Shown: piece after piece, positions 30,901-34,949 of the stretch
Position numbering within the stretch: the stretch's first letter is position 1
Layout of the letters: each line of letters starts with the position of its first letter
Assembly (NCBI GenBank): GCA_029582265.1
Contig: CM055819.1
Span: 7,996,135-8,060,134, forward strand
Length of the DNA: 64,000 nucleotides
Source of the DNA: Zoroaster sp. YZ-2022
Lineage: Eukaryota > Echinodermata > Asteroidea > Forcipulatida > Zoroasteridae
Reading direction: 5' to 3'
Program-made: the position numbers and the translations under genes
The notes under the pieces: model-generated
Databases searched by the model: none
Seen by the model: the letters and a program-made list of their open reading frames with translations, nothing else
Told to the model about the DNA's origin: nothing

Positions 30901-33035
30901 AATAGATCTCAAGTCTGTTAACACAGACTTGACTGATGTCTTAGCTGCCTTTTGTTCACAACTGCAGCCATTATAATGAGCTCTGCTTGGCAGAGCTAGG
31001 CCCTCCAAAAGCCCAGGTTATGTTGATTGGTAGGTACTGTATTGTTACAGGTTTAGGACTCACAAAAGACAGATTAGGAGGCCAGGTAGCCTGGGCCTAG
31101 CCAGGCTTCTCAAAGGCTTAGCTGTACCATGACTTTGGTCCTCCTCCCTTAAACAAGAGTATCTTTGAAGATGATCTCCAATAAGAACTGTGATATTTAA
31201 GAGGCCTTGACTAACTTTTTTCCCGATAAATGATTTGTTGTTGCAGGATGATCTTGCCGATGATGATGTGATGATTTTGGATACTGGTAATGAAGTATAT
31301 CTATGGTGTGGACCTCATAGTAGTGAGGTGGAGAGGAAATTGTCATTCAAGAGTGCTCAGGTTGGTATTGTCATCCAGGATGCAAGATTATTTCCCAGTT
31401 GCCCTGGGCAACCTAGTAAACTGATGATGATTGTACATCAAGCAACCATTTTTTGTTTTGTCAATTATACATGTTGCTCGAAACGGGTTGGATTTTACAG
31501 ATTTATAAAGCAAATTGCTAAACATCTAAATCAAGATAGATCGTATCATTCATGGATCAGTCACTTTTTTCTGGGATAACATAACGATTCCAAGTTTTGT
31601 TGGCAACCAAATTGACCGGAGGGAAACATGAGATTCAGATTGTGATGACTAGTAAAGGTTCTTAATATCGCACCCTGTCACCCAGTATACAAATATTGGG
31701 TACTTAAGATCCCACTGTAAGCATTCATTATATAATGAAGCAGGTCTCGATCTTAACTGCGGTGTTGGCTGTAATGTCCCTTTTGGTTGGCCTTGAAATT
31801 TTGAGGCAGCCAAGGCCAAAGTGGCCGTGTCCTCTCAATCCTTAATGCTACAGTCACACTGTCACGATTTTTGATTGCGAATGCACAACGGATGTCCAGC
31901 GGATGGTCATCCGTAGTCATACGTAATGATACGTTGGGGATACTTAGTCATTCGTAGCAGAGTCCTAATTATACGTGGGCACAACGGAAGTTTCAAACGG
32001 TTCAAAACTATCGTTCTGGAATCGTGGAAAAAAAAATCCGTTGTGTTTCCTGTGTACATCCCTAGTCAAACGTAGTGCATACGTAATGGAAATCGTGAGC
32101 AATCGTAGACATACGTGAACATCCTTTGTACAATCGTGGCAGAAATCACCACGGATGCACTAGGGATGCACTAGGGATGCACACAGGAAGCATTACGTAT
32201 GACTAGGGATGTACACAGGATACACAACGGATGCTCAACGGATACACTGCGAATGTTAAGATTACACTACGGTTGACCAAGTATGACGATTTATAACGAT
32301 TGCAGTAACATTACATAACGATTTCATAACGATTAATCACGATTTCACAACGATTCTGATCTTGTTTGGTTTTGAAAAAGTATAAATAGGGTCAGAACTT
32401 TTATATTTCATTCATTTGTAGCAATCGTTGGGCAATCGTTAACCAATCGCTGTACATCCGTGTATAATCGTGGTCATACGTTGTGAATCCTTAGTAAGAT
32501 CGTGGTCAATCGCTGTGTATACGTGATTATCCGTGGGTAATCGTTACGCATACCTAGTAAATACTTTGTATACTCTGATAGCAATCGTATAATCGGGGTC
32601 ATACGTTGTGGAACCTTAGTGGAGTTTTGTGTAATCGTGTAGAAGTGCAAGTTCCACGGATGTACACGTATGGCAACGGATGAAATTTATTTTTTTAATC
32701 GTGGTCATACGTGAACAATCGTAATGCCAGATCGTGACAGTGTGACTGTAGCATAAAGTTGGGGGCATGATGAAGTAACATCTTGACTCTTCAATCAGAA
32801 GCTGGCCACATTAAGCAGGTTTTCTCTTTATCGCGTTGACCACAGAAGCAAATTTGATTACATTTATTACTATGTATTGTTTCTCTCTGCTGGTGAATAG
32901 GTTTACGTTCAGCACATGCGCAACAAGGAAGAAGAACCCAACAGAAAGCTAGGGGCCATCCGCAAAGGCAGAGAACCCTGGAAATTCATCAGATGCTTCC
33001 ATGGATGGGGCACCTACAAGACAACTCTCAAATGA
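128..33035 (+). CDS. FLII: Flightless-1 (FLII) homologue, 3' part of gene, gelsolin-domain half
   Basis: Spliced exons: 128-228, 1145-1215, 1893-2026, 4914-4960, 6029-6094, 6582-6821, 9969-10084, 11449-11578, 12862-12943, 13790-13877, 14855-14968, (20308-20418 optional), 23615-23723, 24157-24243, 26254-26350, 27545-27825, 28108-28310, 29160-29283, 29620-29802, 31247-31360, 32901-33035. Together they give about 840 residues (877 with the optional exon), colinear with the C-terminal two thirds of fly and human FLII. FLII is an actin-binding, nuclear-receptor-coactivating protein with N-terminal leucine-rich repeats and six gelsolin-like segments. Only the linker and gelsolin half is here; the LRR exons lie upstream. 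Landmarks include KFYEADCYI (segment 1), [16 protein letters not shown] (segment 3), an acidic insert in segment 4, [19 protein letters not shown], and a C-terminal [12 protein letters not shown] before TGA. Every junction is GT-AG and all phases join. FLII identity is certain; isoform structure is inferred. Confidence 0.97.
344..553. mobile_element. MITE, family with GGGACAATATCGTCACGATC ends, copy 1
   Basis: About 210 bp with imperfect inverted ends: gggacaatatcatcacgatc on the left and gatcgtgacgatactgtccc on the right. Three more copies (15601, 30504, 42573) share the internal stretch with gggcatggaatcagtgtcct. Lies in FLII intron a-b. Confidence 0.6.
634..946 (+). mobile_element. TTAA-type MITE, family A, degenerate copy
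   Basis: Begins ttaaaacccttctg and ends gtaggagggt; internally rich in ggtcaaaatgacagt and tttgactggt. Same family as 7385-7682, 10495-10804 and 15068-15356, which keep TTAA-CCCTCC / GGAGGG-TTAA ends. The right TTAA is lost here. Confidence 0.6.
1145..1215 (+). CDS. FLII: FLII exon b, linker
   Basis: Reads [20 protein letters not shown] and then EVVK, between acceptor tttag and donor gtaagt. The KGMSD start matches the poorly conserved, charged linker of FLII. The exon starts in phase 0 and ends two bases into a lysine codon finished by the next exon. Confidence 0.9.
1465..1862. mobile_element. MITE with long GAGGGCCAAAGTC-type inverted ends
   Basis: Ends are inverted over about 35 bases (gagggccaaagtcaaggtac on the left; the complement of a matching stretch ending gactttgaccctcc on the right). 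An 80-bp internal segment containing ggttatgttgatttgcgggt is duplicated in tandem (about 1600-1690 and 1703-1793). A second copy without the duplication is at 30808-31145. Confidence 0.6.
1893..2026 (+). CDS. FLII: FLII exon c, start of gelsolin segment 1
   Basis: Encodes [19 protein letters not shown], then [20 protein letters not shown] and [14 protein letters not shown] is the hallmark opening strand of gelsolin segment 1. It starts after acceptor atccag and ends in phase 1 before gtagca. Confidence 0.95.
2090..2400 (-). mobile_element. tRNA-derived SINE
   Basis: On the minus strand a tRNA-like head with A box tggctcagttggtagagc (2153-2172) and B box ggttcaagtcc (about 2120-2132). It is not a working tRNA: the acceptor stem does not pair and there is a non-tRNA body. 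A decayed relative of the head is at 34750-34816. Lies in the FLII intron after exon c. Confidence 0.5.
2757..4210. repeat. 103-bp tandem repeat array whose unit folds into a hairpin
   Basis: Thirteen units start at 2805, 2908, 3011, 3114, 3217, 3320, 3422, 3525, 3627, 3730, 3833, 3935 and 4038. Most are 103 bp; three are 102 bp and lack one A in gcaaaacc. Each unit holds agtgcaacaaggtcgtatct and, about 60 bases on, a near-complement ending gttgttgcact, so every unit can fold. The array is bordered by a perfect inverted repeat (tgcaacaaggtcgta and its complement, 2765-2801) and ends in a diverged inverted piece near 4175-4205. The open frames across it are a by-product of the repeat. Confidence 0.9.
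4521..4782 (+). mobile_element. Mariner-like MITE (TA target site), copy 1
   Basis: 262 bp with inverted ends, caaaacaatttagggaacac on the left and its complement on the right (one mismatch near the tip), flanked by TA. No coding capacity. An equal-length copy in the opposite direction is at 11842-12103. Confidence 0.75.
4914..4960 (+). CDS. FLII: FLII exon d, gelsolin segment 1 core
   Basis: Short 47-nt exon encoding [26 protein letters not shown] is the most conserved motif of gelsolin segments (actin and calcium-binding face). Acceptor tttgcag, donor gtaagc, end in phase 0. Confidence 0.95.
4961..6028. other. FLII intron d-e, no gene seen
   Basis: AT-rich intron. A fragment near 5470-5490 (gttgtaccttccctt) is the end of a MITE family seen at 20745, 36287, 38112 and 63670. 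Nothing else recognised. Confidence 0.5.
6029..6094 (+). CDS. FLII: FLII exon e, gelsolin segment 1
   Basis: Encodes 22 residues, [20 protein letters not shown] then AT; the IYYWIG strand is typical of gelsolin segments. Acceptor ttacag, donor gtaaga, both in phase 0. Confidence 0.94.
6582..6821 (+). CDS. FLII: FLII exon f, end of gelsolin segment 1
   Basis: An 80-codon exon (phase 0/0). It begins [20 protein letters not shown] and contains [28 protein letters not shown] and RMYRVSG, all matching FLII: the helix of segment 1, the strand following it, and the [10 protein letters not shown] loop. Acceptor tttag, donor gtcagt (a weaker donor than its neighbours). Confidence 0.95.
7079..7304. 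repeat. Long near-perfect palindrome (foldback element)
   Basis: About 226 bp. The left arm (gtaagagtaattgcggtgac, then ttctgaaaagaactggaggt, then gatcagtatgctctgatc) is repeated as its complement in the right arm, with only a few mismatches and a very short centre near 7190-7197. Partial relatives occur at 13965-14100, 27185-27420 and 30078-30165. Confidence 0.85.
7385..7682 (-). mobile_element. TTAA-type MITE, family A
   Basis: Flanked by TTAA, with ends CCCTCC and GGAGGG; body rich in tttgactggt and cattttgacc. TTAA sites with CCC ends are usual for piggyBac-type elements; superfamily is inferred. Opposite direction to the copy at 10495. Confidence 0.7.
8137..8496 (+). mobile_element. tRNA-Leu-like SINE with ATT-type tail
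   Basis: Head gccatggtcgagcggtttag (A box) and gggttcgaatccca (B box) resemble tRNA-Leu. The body has ccttgagcaagacacttta and ggggtaaatgggtacctgtg, the 3' end ctatataagtccacatt. Further copies: 14290-14664 (minus), 35854-36207, and a related CAA-anticodon type at 21802, 61276 and 61458. It lies tail-to-tail against the LINE at 8546. Confidence 0.75.
8546..9880 (-). mobile_element. 5'-truncated non-LTR retrotransposon with C-terminal restriction-like endonuclease
   Basis: Minus-strand coding remnant. In order: [20 protein letters not shown] and [20 protein letters not shown] (post-RT region); a CX2CX8HX4C zinc knuckle, [18 protein letters not shown] (9113-9060); then a PD-(D/E)XK-like nuclease with [10 protein letters not shown] (about 8860-8831) and LIDIAVPGD. 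This order is known for R2/R4/NeSL-type elements that cut with a restriction-like endonuclease. The RT itself is missing and frameshifts (one near 8942) break the frame, so it is inactive. Lies in FLII intron f-g. Confidence 0.8.
9893..9948. repeat. ATT microsatellite
   Basis: An uninterrupted run of att/tat triplets, about 18 copies, ending 20 bases before the acceptor of FLII exon g, so length change here could affect splicing. Confidence 0.9.
9969..10084 (+). CDS. FLII: FLII exon g, gelsolin segment 2
   Basis: Encodes [20 protein letters not shown] then [19 protein letters not shown]. LDxxFVFxLDxGxxIxxWxGA is the gelsolin segment 2 core. Acceptor actag lies just downstream of a long ATT microsatellite and a LINE fragment. 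Ends in phase 2 (arginine codon split). Confidence 0.94.
10112..10195 (+). mobile_element. tRNA-like SINE head fragment
   Basis: ggcatagcggtatactg and ggtttgaatcctactc resemble A and B boxes at tRNA spacing. Stems do not pair well, so it is taken as a SINE or tRNA pseudogene. Confidence 0.35.
10251..10485 (+). repeat. Direct duplication, copy 1 (copy 2 at about 11067-11331)
   Basis: tgtaattttgtccaaacgca and ccttcctgatgtcgccatag recur about 815 bp downstream in the same order, with small differences and a 35-base insertion in copy 2. A family A MITE lies between the copies. Both are inside FLII intron g-h. Confidence 0.8.
10495..10804 (+). mobile_element. TTAA-type MITE, family A
   Basis: Perfect TTAA on both sides with CCCTCCTA / TAGGAGGG ends, about 310 bp, non-coding. 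The clearest copy of the family. Confidence 0.75.
11449..11578 (+). CDS. FLII: FLII exon h, end of gelsolin segment 2
   Basis: Reads [20 protein letters not shown], then [15 protein letters not shown], then [16 protein letters not shown] and EEFWE-L-G are conserved FLII landmarks. Acceptor ttccag, donor gtaatg, phase 2 to 0. Confidence 0.94.
11842..12103 (-). mobile_element. Mariner-like MITE (TA target site), copy 2
   Basis: Same 262 bp length as the copy at 4521 but inverted, with TA on both sides. The two copies differ at only a few positions and enclose FLII exons d to h. Confidence 0.75.
12550..12725. repeat. 58-60 bp tandem repeat, three copies
   Basis: Unit contains ggggctttgtcctctagacc and agggagacccaggcctgcta. 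It is GC-rich against an AT-rich intron; the open frame across it is incidental. Confidence 0.85.
12862..12943 (+). CDS. FLII: FLII exon i, gelsolin segment 3 start
   Basis: Encodes [20 protein letters not shown] and [23 protein letters not shown] is nearly invariant in FLII. From EFWE to PKLY the spacing equals that in human FLII, so no exon is missing before it. Acceptor tttgcag, donor gtacgt, phase 0 to 1. Confidence 0.95.
13067..13386 (+). mobile_element. TTAA-type MITE, family B
   Basis: Ends TTAA-aaccctccta and taggagggTTAA; body with ggccactccaagccattagc and ccattgatacattgcaggcc. Shares only the tips with family A. Other copies: 15910-16230 and 36469-36775, both inverted relative to this one. 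Confidence 0.7.
13498..13655 (+). other. Coding-like island with splice signals inside FLII intron i-j
   Basis: A 158-nt GC-richer stretch bounded by aaccag and gtgagc. In one frame it is open and reads [20 protein letters not shown], then [20 protein letters not shown] and [14 protein letters not shown] do not recognise the protein. It is not part of known FLII: exons i and j join directly in phase 1, while this island has phase 0 to 2 boundaries in its open frame. Spliced after exon i it would be read in another frame and hit TAG, so it could be a poison exon, a captured fragment of another gene, or a transposon piece. Confidence 0.4.
13790..13877 (+). CDS. FLII: FLII exon j, gelsolin segment 3
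   Basis: Encodes [20 protein letters not shown] then [26 protein letters not shown] matches the short fly-type linker here rather than the longer human one. Acceptor accag, donor gtaagc, phase 1 to 2; the tryptophan codon is split by the intron. Confidence 0.95.
13965..14100. repeat. Half of the foldback element seen at 7079
   Basis: Contains gcggtgacaccatgtgaaaa, gttctgaaaagaaccggt and cagtatgctctgatcgtc; only one arm remains. Confidence 0.6.
14290..14664 (-). mobile_element. tRNA-Leu-like SINE, minus strand
   Basis: Reverse complement of the copy at 8137: AAT tail at the left, then the ggtacccatttacccctggg body, and the tRNA-like head at 14575-14664. Nearly complete. Confidence 0.75.
14855..14968 (+). 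CDS. FLII: FLII exon k, gelsolin segment 3 end
   Basis: Encodes [20 protein letters not shown], then [35 protein letters not shown] is a strongly conserved FLII helix. Acceptor ggtag, donor gtaagt, phase 2 to 2. The next exon in frame can be either the optional exon at 20308 or the standard exon at 23615. Confidence 0.95.
15068..15356 (-). mobile_element. TTAA-type MITE, family A
   Basis: TTAA flanks and CCCTCC / GGAGGG ends; same direction as the copy at 7385. In FLII intron k-l. Confidence 0.7.
15601..15810. mobile_element. MITE of the GGGACAATATCGTC family, copy 2
   Basis: Starts gtgacaatatcgtcacgctc, ends gatcgtgacggtattgccct, and shares gggcatggaatcagtgtcct with the copy at 344. Confidence 0.6.
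15910..16230 (-). mobile_element. TTAA-type MITE, family B
   Basis: TTAACCCTCC at the left, GGAGGGttTTAA at the right, body as in 13067-13386 but inverted. Confidence 0.7.
16366..16900. mobile_element. hAT-like non-autonomous element, internally deleted copy
   Basis: Ends taagcttgggcgatatc and gcccaagctta are inverted. Internal matches to the longer element at 33219-34639 include cacaataaattgccagtgct and ctcctttgtgatctgacagt. At 535 bp against 1,421 bp it lacks the middle. No clear target duplication. Confidence 0.65.
17300..17600. repeat. Dispersed repeat also present, inverted, at about 49915-51230
   Basis: Shares tttgctccccctgcctg, a cgcaggcg... stretch near agacgcag, gaagcagcgcag-type and tggaacaaaacgtcacg segments with 49915-51230 on the other strand. 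Too diverged to classify. Confidence 0.4.
17613..18705. repeat. 64-bp tandem repeat array, about 17 units
   Basis: Unit: actatgccatgaactaggtt, then atgtacacgagtggcacact, then tcatgtaggtaacagacttc. Units alternate between cacgag and catgag and between aacag and aatag in part of the array, suggesting amplification of two-unit blocks. A ggact variant dominates the right end. In FLII intron k-l. Confidence 0.9.
18853..18988. mobile_element. Short MITE-like segment with CCTGGA ends
   Basis: caggcctggatattc at the left and gaaattccaggcatg at the right form imperfect inverted ends; the body repeats ggcc/ccttg words. Confidence 0.35.
18990..20280. other. FLII intron k-l, right part; nothing recognised
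   Basis: AT-rich, no convincing exon or repeat ends. A 16-base run of C at 20282-20297 is the polypyrimidine tract just before the optional exon. Confidence 0.4.
20308..20418 (+). CDS. FLII: FLII duplicated, frame-preserving optional exon
   Basis: A second version of the exon at 23615: it reads [20 protein letters not shown] then [17 protein letters not shown], and shares FK-x2-F-x-W-D-x2-LAVDYTR with its partner. Acceptor is a C-run plus cattcag, donor gtaagc. It is 111 nt, phase 2 at both ends, so adding it keeps the frame. Joining it directly to the exon at 24157 would shift the frame, so the two copies can be used in series but are not simple mutually exclusive alternatives. The reading frame is open and the copies have diverged widely, which argues for an old, maintained duplication. 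Expression is not shown by sequence. Confidence 0.8.
20743..21072. mobile_element. MITE of the AAGGGAAGGTACAACATTGG family
   Basis: Left end ttaaagggaaagtacagtgt, right end caatgttgtaccttccctt, about 330 bp. The same tips occur at 36287/36904, 38112/38263 and 63673. Confidence 0.55.
21802..22068 (+). mobile_element. tRNA-Leu(CAA)-derived SINE
   Basis: Head tgtcgtggccgagcggtcta, anticodon arm gaactcaagttctgg with CAA, variable arm and gtgggttcgaggcccgg B box are a clear tRNA-Leu relic. Tail ends in ATT repeats after ctatataagtccaca. Acceptor-stem mismatches and the tail make it a SINE, not a tRNA gene. Confidence 0.75.
22453..22542. mobile_element. Tiny TTAA-flanked palindromic MITE
   Basis: TTAA, then ccctaactccctag; right end agggagttaggg, then TTAA. 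About 90 bp. A longer relative starts at 26598 (attaaccctaactccctagg). It sits inside sequence that begins like the AAGGGAAGGTACAACATTGG family. Confidence 0.6.
23210..23570 (+). repeat. Dispersed repeat R, copy 1
   Basis: Contains gtaagtcgctcgtgcattgg, catttccaatgggtttctga and ggagccagcacgtgcgaagt. Related copies: 28560-28980 (inverted) and 51590-51905 (direct); fragments near 27880 and 28985. No terminal structure clear enough to classify. Confidence 0.6.
23615..23723 (+). CDS. FLII: FLII exon l, linker between gelsolin segments 3 and 4
   Basis: Reads [20 protein letters not shown] then [17 protein letters not shown]. It matches the FLII pattern EG-E-QVFK-KF-WDDV-VDYTR. Acceptor aaatag, donor gtaaca, phase 2 to 0. 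A pyrimidine minisatellite begins within 20 bases of the donor. Confidence 0.94.
23735..23905. repeat. Pyrimidine minisatellite (18-bp unit) next to FLII exon l donor
   Basis: Units of ccctccctctccccttcc-type repeat about nine times, nearly pure C/T on the + strand. It begins within 20 bases of the exon donor. Such mirror-symmetric tracts can form triplex DNA. Confidence 0.9.
24157..24243 (+). CDS. FLII: FLII exon m
   Basis: Encodes [20 protein letters not shown] then [24 protein letters not shown] matches FLII. 29 codons, phase 0/0. Donor gtaagt is chosen over an upstream gtagta, which would shorten the exon by one codon. Confidence 0.93.
24283..24366. repeat. 15-bp minisatellite, left part
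   Basis: Unit caacagtctaagacc and variants. The same array continues at 25577 after an inserted transposon; the last bases CATTAG form the target duplication. Confidence 0.9.
24367..25576 (+). mobile_element. hAT-like DNA transposon remnant with BED zinc-finger trace, inserted in minisatellite
   Basis: Terminal inverted repeats cagacctgccaac / gttggcaggtctg, flanked by CATTAG on both sides (24361-24366 and 25577-25582). Inside (about 24880-25010) lie pieces of a BED-type zinc finger: CTLCSSAF in one frame and [13 protein letters not shown] in another. The C-x2-C and H-x-H pattern is usual at the N-terminus of hAT transposases. A frameshift between them and no catalytic domain make it dead. 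TSD length (6) is shorter than the common 8 for hAT. Confidence 0.75.
25577..26060. repeat. 15-bp minisatellite, right part
   Basis: caacagtccaagacc and decayed variants (ccaagaccaagacc blocks) for about 480 bp, before FLII exon n. Open frames across it (PNSPR or VLDCW type repeats) are artefacts. Confidence 0.9.
26254..26350 (+). CDS. FLII: FLII exon n, gelsolin segment 4 start
   Basis: Encodes [20 protein letters not shown] then [36 protein letters not shown] is a signature FLII block. Acceptor ttacag, donor gtatgt, phase 0 to 1. Confidence 0.95.
26598..26965. mobile_element. TTAA-type MITE related to 22453
   Basis: Starts ttaaccctaactccctagg and ends gggaaggttaggattaa with decayed inverted tips. 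The inside repeats ctcaatcctccaaaatcctt twice. Confidence 0.45.
27185..27420. repeat. Decayed copy of the foldback element
   Basis: Left arm with caccatgtaacatctctaat, centre gaagacgatcagagcatact, right arm gttcttttcagaactaatta and cacatggtgtcactgca. Symmetry is weaker than at 7079. Confidence 0.6.
27545..27825 (+). CDS. FLII: FLII exon o, gelsolin segment 4 with acidic insert
   Basis: Largest exon here (281 nt). It begins [20 protein letters not shown], carries an Asp/Glu-rich insert of about 35 residues, then [19 protein letters not shown] and [18 protein letters not shown]. The acidic loop between two strands of segment 4 is usual in FLII and varies in length between animals. Phase 1 to 0; donor gtaggg. 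Confidence 0.95.
28108..28310 (+). CDS. FLII: FLII exon p, segments 4 to 5
   Basis: Encodes [20 protein letters not shown], a basic stretch RRRLP, then [20 protein letters not shown] and LNSEF. QQENLKF--HFK-KF-IH-G is the conserved end of segment 4; LNSEFC begins segment 5. Acceptor tttcag, donor gtaagt, phase 0 to 2 (cysteine codon split). Confidence 0.95.
28560..28980 (-). repeat. Dispersed repeat R, inverted copy
   Basis: Shares, as reverse complement, acacacaacggtatgccagc, caatgcgcgtgcatattacg and agcatgttggtctatagcta with 51590-51905. The last 80 bp are partly duplicated at 28985-29090. Confidence 0.65.
29160..29283 (+). CDS. FLII: FLII exon q, gelsolin segment 5
   Basis: Encodes [20 protein letters not shown] then [20 protein letters not shown] and D. 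GIVY-WIG and the following helix are typical of segment 5. Acceptor ttccag, donor gtgagt, phase 2 to 0. Confidence 0.95.
29620..29802 (+). CDS. FLII: FLII exon r, segments 5 to 6
   Basis: 61 codons, phase 0/0. Contains [32 protein letters not shown] and [10 protein letters not shown], all diagnostic of FLII. Acceptor tcacag, donor gtaact. Confidence 0.96.
30504..30704. mobile_element. MITE of the GGGACAATATCGTC family, copy 3
   Basis: Contains gggcatggaatcggtgtcct and ends gatcgtgacgaaattgtccc. In FLII intron r-s. Confidence 0.55.
30808..31145. mobile_element. MITE with GAGGGCCAAAGTC ends, second copy
   Basis: gagggccaaagtcgtgatac on the left, accatgactttggtcctc on the right; shares aggttatgttgattg and caggtttaggactcacaaaa with the copy at 1465 but has a different centre. 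Confidence 0.6.
31247..31360 (+). CDS. FLII: FLII exon s, gelsolin segment 6
   Basis: 38 codons, phase 0/0: [20 protein letters not shown] then [31 protein letters not shown] is the calcium-site strand opening segment 6. Acceptor ttgcag, donor gttggt. Confidence 0.95.
31741..31845. mobile_element. CAGGCCTCGA-type MITE, split by a later insertion
   Basis: caggtctcgatcttaactgc and ggccaaagtggccgtgtcct match the complete copy at 33062-33168. The Harbinger-like element at 31846 interrupts it at ccTTAA; the remaining tip continues at about 32754-32768. Confidence 0.65.
31846..32753. mobile_element. Harbinger-like non-autonomous element made of short-word arrays
   Basis: 908 bp. Inverted ends are identical for 23 bases, starting TGCTACAGTCACACTGTCAC. 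TAA is duplicated on both sides (31843-31845 and 32754-32756); three-base TWA duplications are typical of PIF/Harbinger. The whole interior is packed with short words: AATCGT, CATACGT, ACGGATG, GGATGCAC and their complements. No coding potential. Superfamily is inferred from the duplication only. Lies in FLII intron s-t. Confidence 0.75.
32901..33035 (+). CDS. FLII: FLII last exon with stop codon
   Basis: Encodes [20 protein letters not shown], then [20 protein letters not shown] and TTLK, then TGA. VYIQHMR and the C-terminal FHGW are conserved in FLII. Acceptor gaatag. A MITE starts 26 bases after the stop, and no AATAAA or ATTAAA occurs before the hAT-like element at 33219; the first AATAAA downstream (33321) lies inside that element. 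Confidence 0.95.
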   Translation, partial: VYVQHMRNKEEEPNRKLGAIRKGREPWKFIRCFHGWGTYKTTLK

Positions 33036-33061
33036 ACAAGTTATGTACAGTACTCTTTATC

Positions 33062-33168
33062 CAGGCCTCGATCTTAACCGCAGCCATTACCGTAATGCCC
33101 CTTTGGATTGCCATTGAAATTTAAGGCCAAAGTGGCCGTGCCCTTCCAATCCTTAAGTTCGAGGCCTG
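33062..33168. mobile_element. CAGGCCTCGA-type MITE, complete copy
   Basis: caggcctcgatcttaa on the left and ttaagttcgaggcctg on the right, 107 bp, beginning 26 bases after the FLII stop codon and therefore probably part of its 3' UTR. Confidence 0.7.
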
Positions 33169-33218
33169 TTTATCATATCATTGGTGCACTGTTAAAGGGA
33201 AGCTACAACATTGGTAAT

Positions 33219-34639
33219 TAGGCTTGGGCGATATCGATTTTATCGCGATTATTTTTGTTTTTCACGCATGAGTGCTTTAAAGCCGGTAATGGCAGGGATG
33301 TACCCGTCTACAAGTGTCACAATAAATTGCCAGTGCTTACCTGCGAGACACGTGCAATTGTGCCGTTCACGAGTGCAACATATGGGGCGGGTTTTCGCTA
33401 CCCTAATTAACCAGAAACAAAACGCACAGCTACGCCGAAAATGCGAGCATCTAACCAGACAATTGTTTTCAGTTTGTGACATGTTCAGTCATCAACGTTT
33501 CTCAAAATAGAACTTACTCGTGAGTGCTAGTAACTTGAAAGATATACTGGTGTACAAACAATCACTTAATCATGTTTTAACACTTTTTACAATCCGCCAT
33601 CTTGAAACTAAGCGTAACCGATCATACAAAGTTCGGTTTATGTTTGGTCAGAACCATGATGTCATCGCAGCACAACCGAACTTGCGAAAATGCTTGACCA
33701 AAGCCCAAACATGTTTCTGGTTACGGTCGCAAAAATGCACCCATCGCTATTGGCAAATCGTTTGCATAATAATTATGTGGGACGGTTACTGCGTCGTGCA
33801 TCCCAATCAAATCATCAGCCCGAGTTCACGTGATTCACGCGTTCCATGTGACTGGGTCATAGTATAAACACGTGACTAGGTTTATTCCTGCATATAGTAC
33901 CGTGGAGAATAAAAACCATGTGATTCAGAAAATGTGGATTGTGGTCACACTATTTTAAATAAACGTCACATGGTTTATCAAGAAAATGCGAGTATGTGTT
34001 TTGTCACACGAGACAAGAGTCCCAGTATGGTACAACAGAATAGTGTCCTAATCCCTCAACTTTGAACGAGCCGCTGCTGATCCATGCTTTGATTTAATTC
34101 ATGACTATGTGTTTTTAAGGTAACGCCCATATTCTGCATATATTTAAATATGTATGATAATATACTTGACTGTGGTGCGCCAGCCTAGCCAGAGTCACAG
34201 ACCACCATGGATAGACAGTGAGACGTAAACATTGTCTCCACATTGTTGGATCAAATACCCCATTCAATCGAATCCCAACACTTAAATCAATCTTAATAGA
34301 TTTCTTTGAGTGGCGGTGGATTATTAAACAACAACCTGTCAGGCGGCTCCTTTGTGATCTGACAGTCAGTTTACTACAGAAGTAGTTCGATTTTTGTTTC
34401 TCACGAAAGCTGAAAAGACTTCCTAAGTTTTTTCCCATGGAATTTCTGGCCCAAATGACAGTCGAGGATTTTGTTTAATCGCGATATATTTTTTTCTTCA
34501 CGATAATTTTTTTTCATCGCGATATATTTTTTTCATCGCGATCTGCCGATATCTCGATGATTTAAAAAGTTCTCGATATCATAATCGCGTAAAAAAAATA
34601 TCGCGATATTCGATATTATCGTGTCACCGCCCAAGCCTA
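33219..34639. mobile_element. hAT-like DNA transposon (non-autonomous), perfect 8-bp target duplication
   Basis: Ends TAGGCTTGGGCG / CGCCCAAGCCTA are perfect inverted repeats, followed by AT-rich subterminal atatcgcgat motifs. The 8-bp duplication ttggtaat is at 33211-33218 and 34640-34647. Eight-base duplications point to hAT. No transposase frame found. The empty site is still visible nearby: acaacattggtaattacctg at about 34690-34709. Confidence 0.85.
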
Positions 34640-34749
34640 TTGGTAATTACCTGATTTATCATATCATTGGTGCACTGTTGAAGGGAAGCTACAACATTGG
34701 TAATTACCTGATTTACAAAATTCCAAAATAAATATCCTAAAGCTAATTT

Positions 34750-34816
34750 ACTAGAGTGGGATTTGAGACTTCAGGGCTAATGTTCCGGCACCCTGCTACT
34801 GGAGCCATCTAGCTCT
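34750..34816 (-). mobile_element. Decayed tRNA-like SINE head
   Basis: Resembles the head at 2110-2182: agagtgggatttgagact and ggagccatctagctc. Boxes are damaged. Confidence 0.35.
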
Positions 34817-34837
34817 ATGTTTGTCAATATCGTTGCT

Positions 34838-34923
34838 GGGGGAGGAGGGAGGAGGGGAGGGAGGAGGGAGGGAGGGAGGGAGGGAGGGAGGGAGGGAGGG
34901 AGGGAGGGAGGAGGGAGGGAGGA
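34838..34923. repeat. GGGA microsatellite
   Basis: ggga and ggagggagga units, G-rich on the + strand, able in principle to form G-quadruplexes. Confidence 0.9.
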
Positions 34924-34949
34924 CGACTTGTCAGAAGTTATTGATGTGA

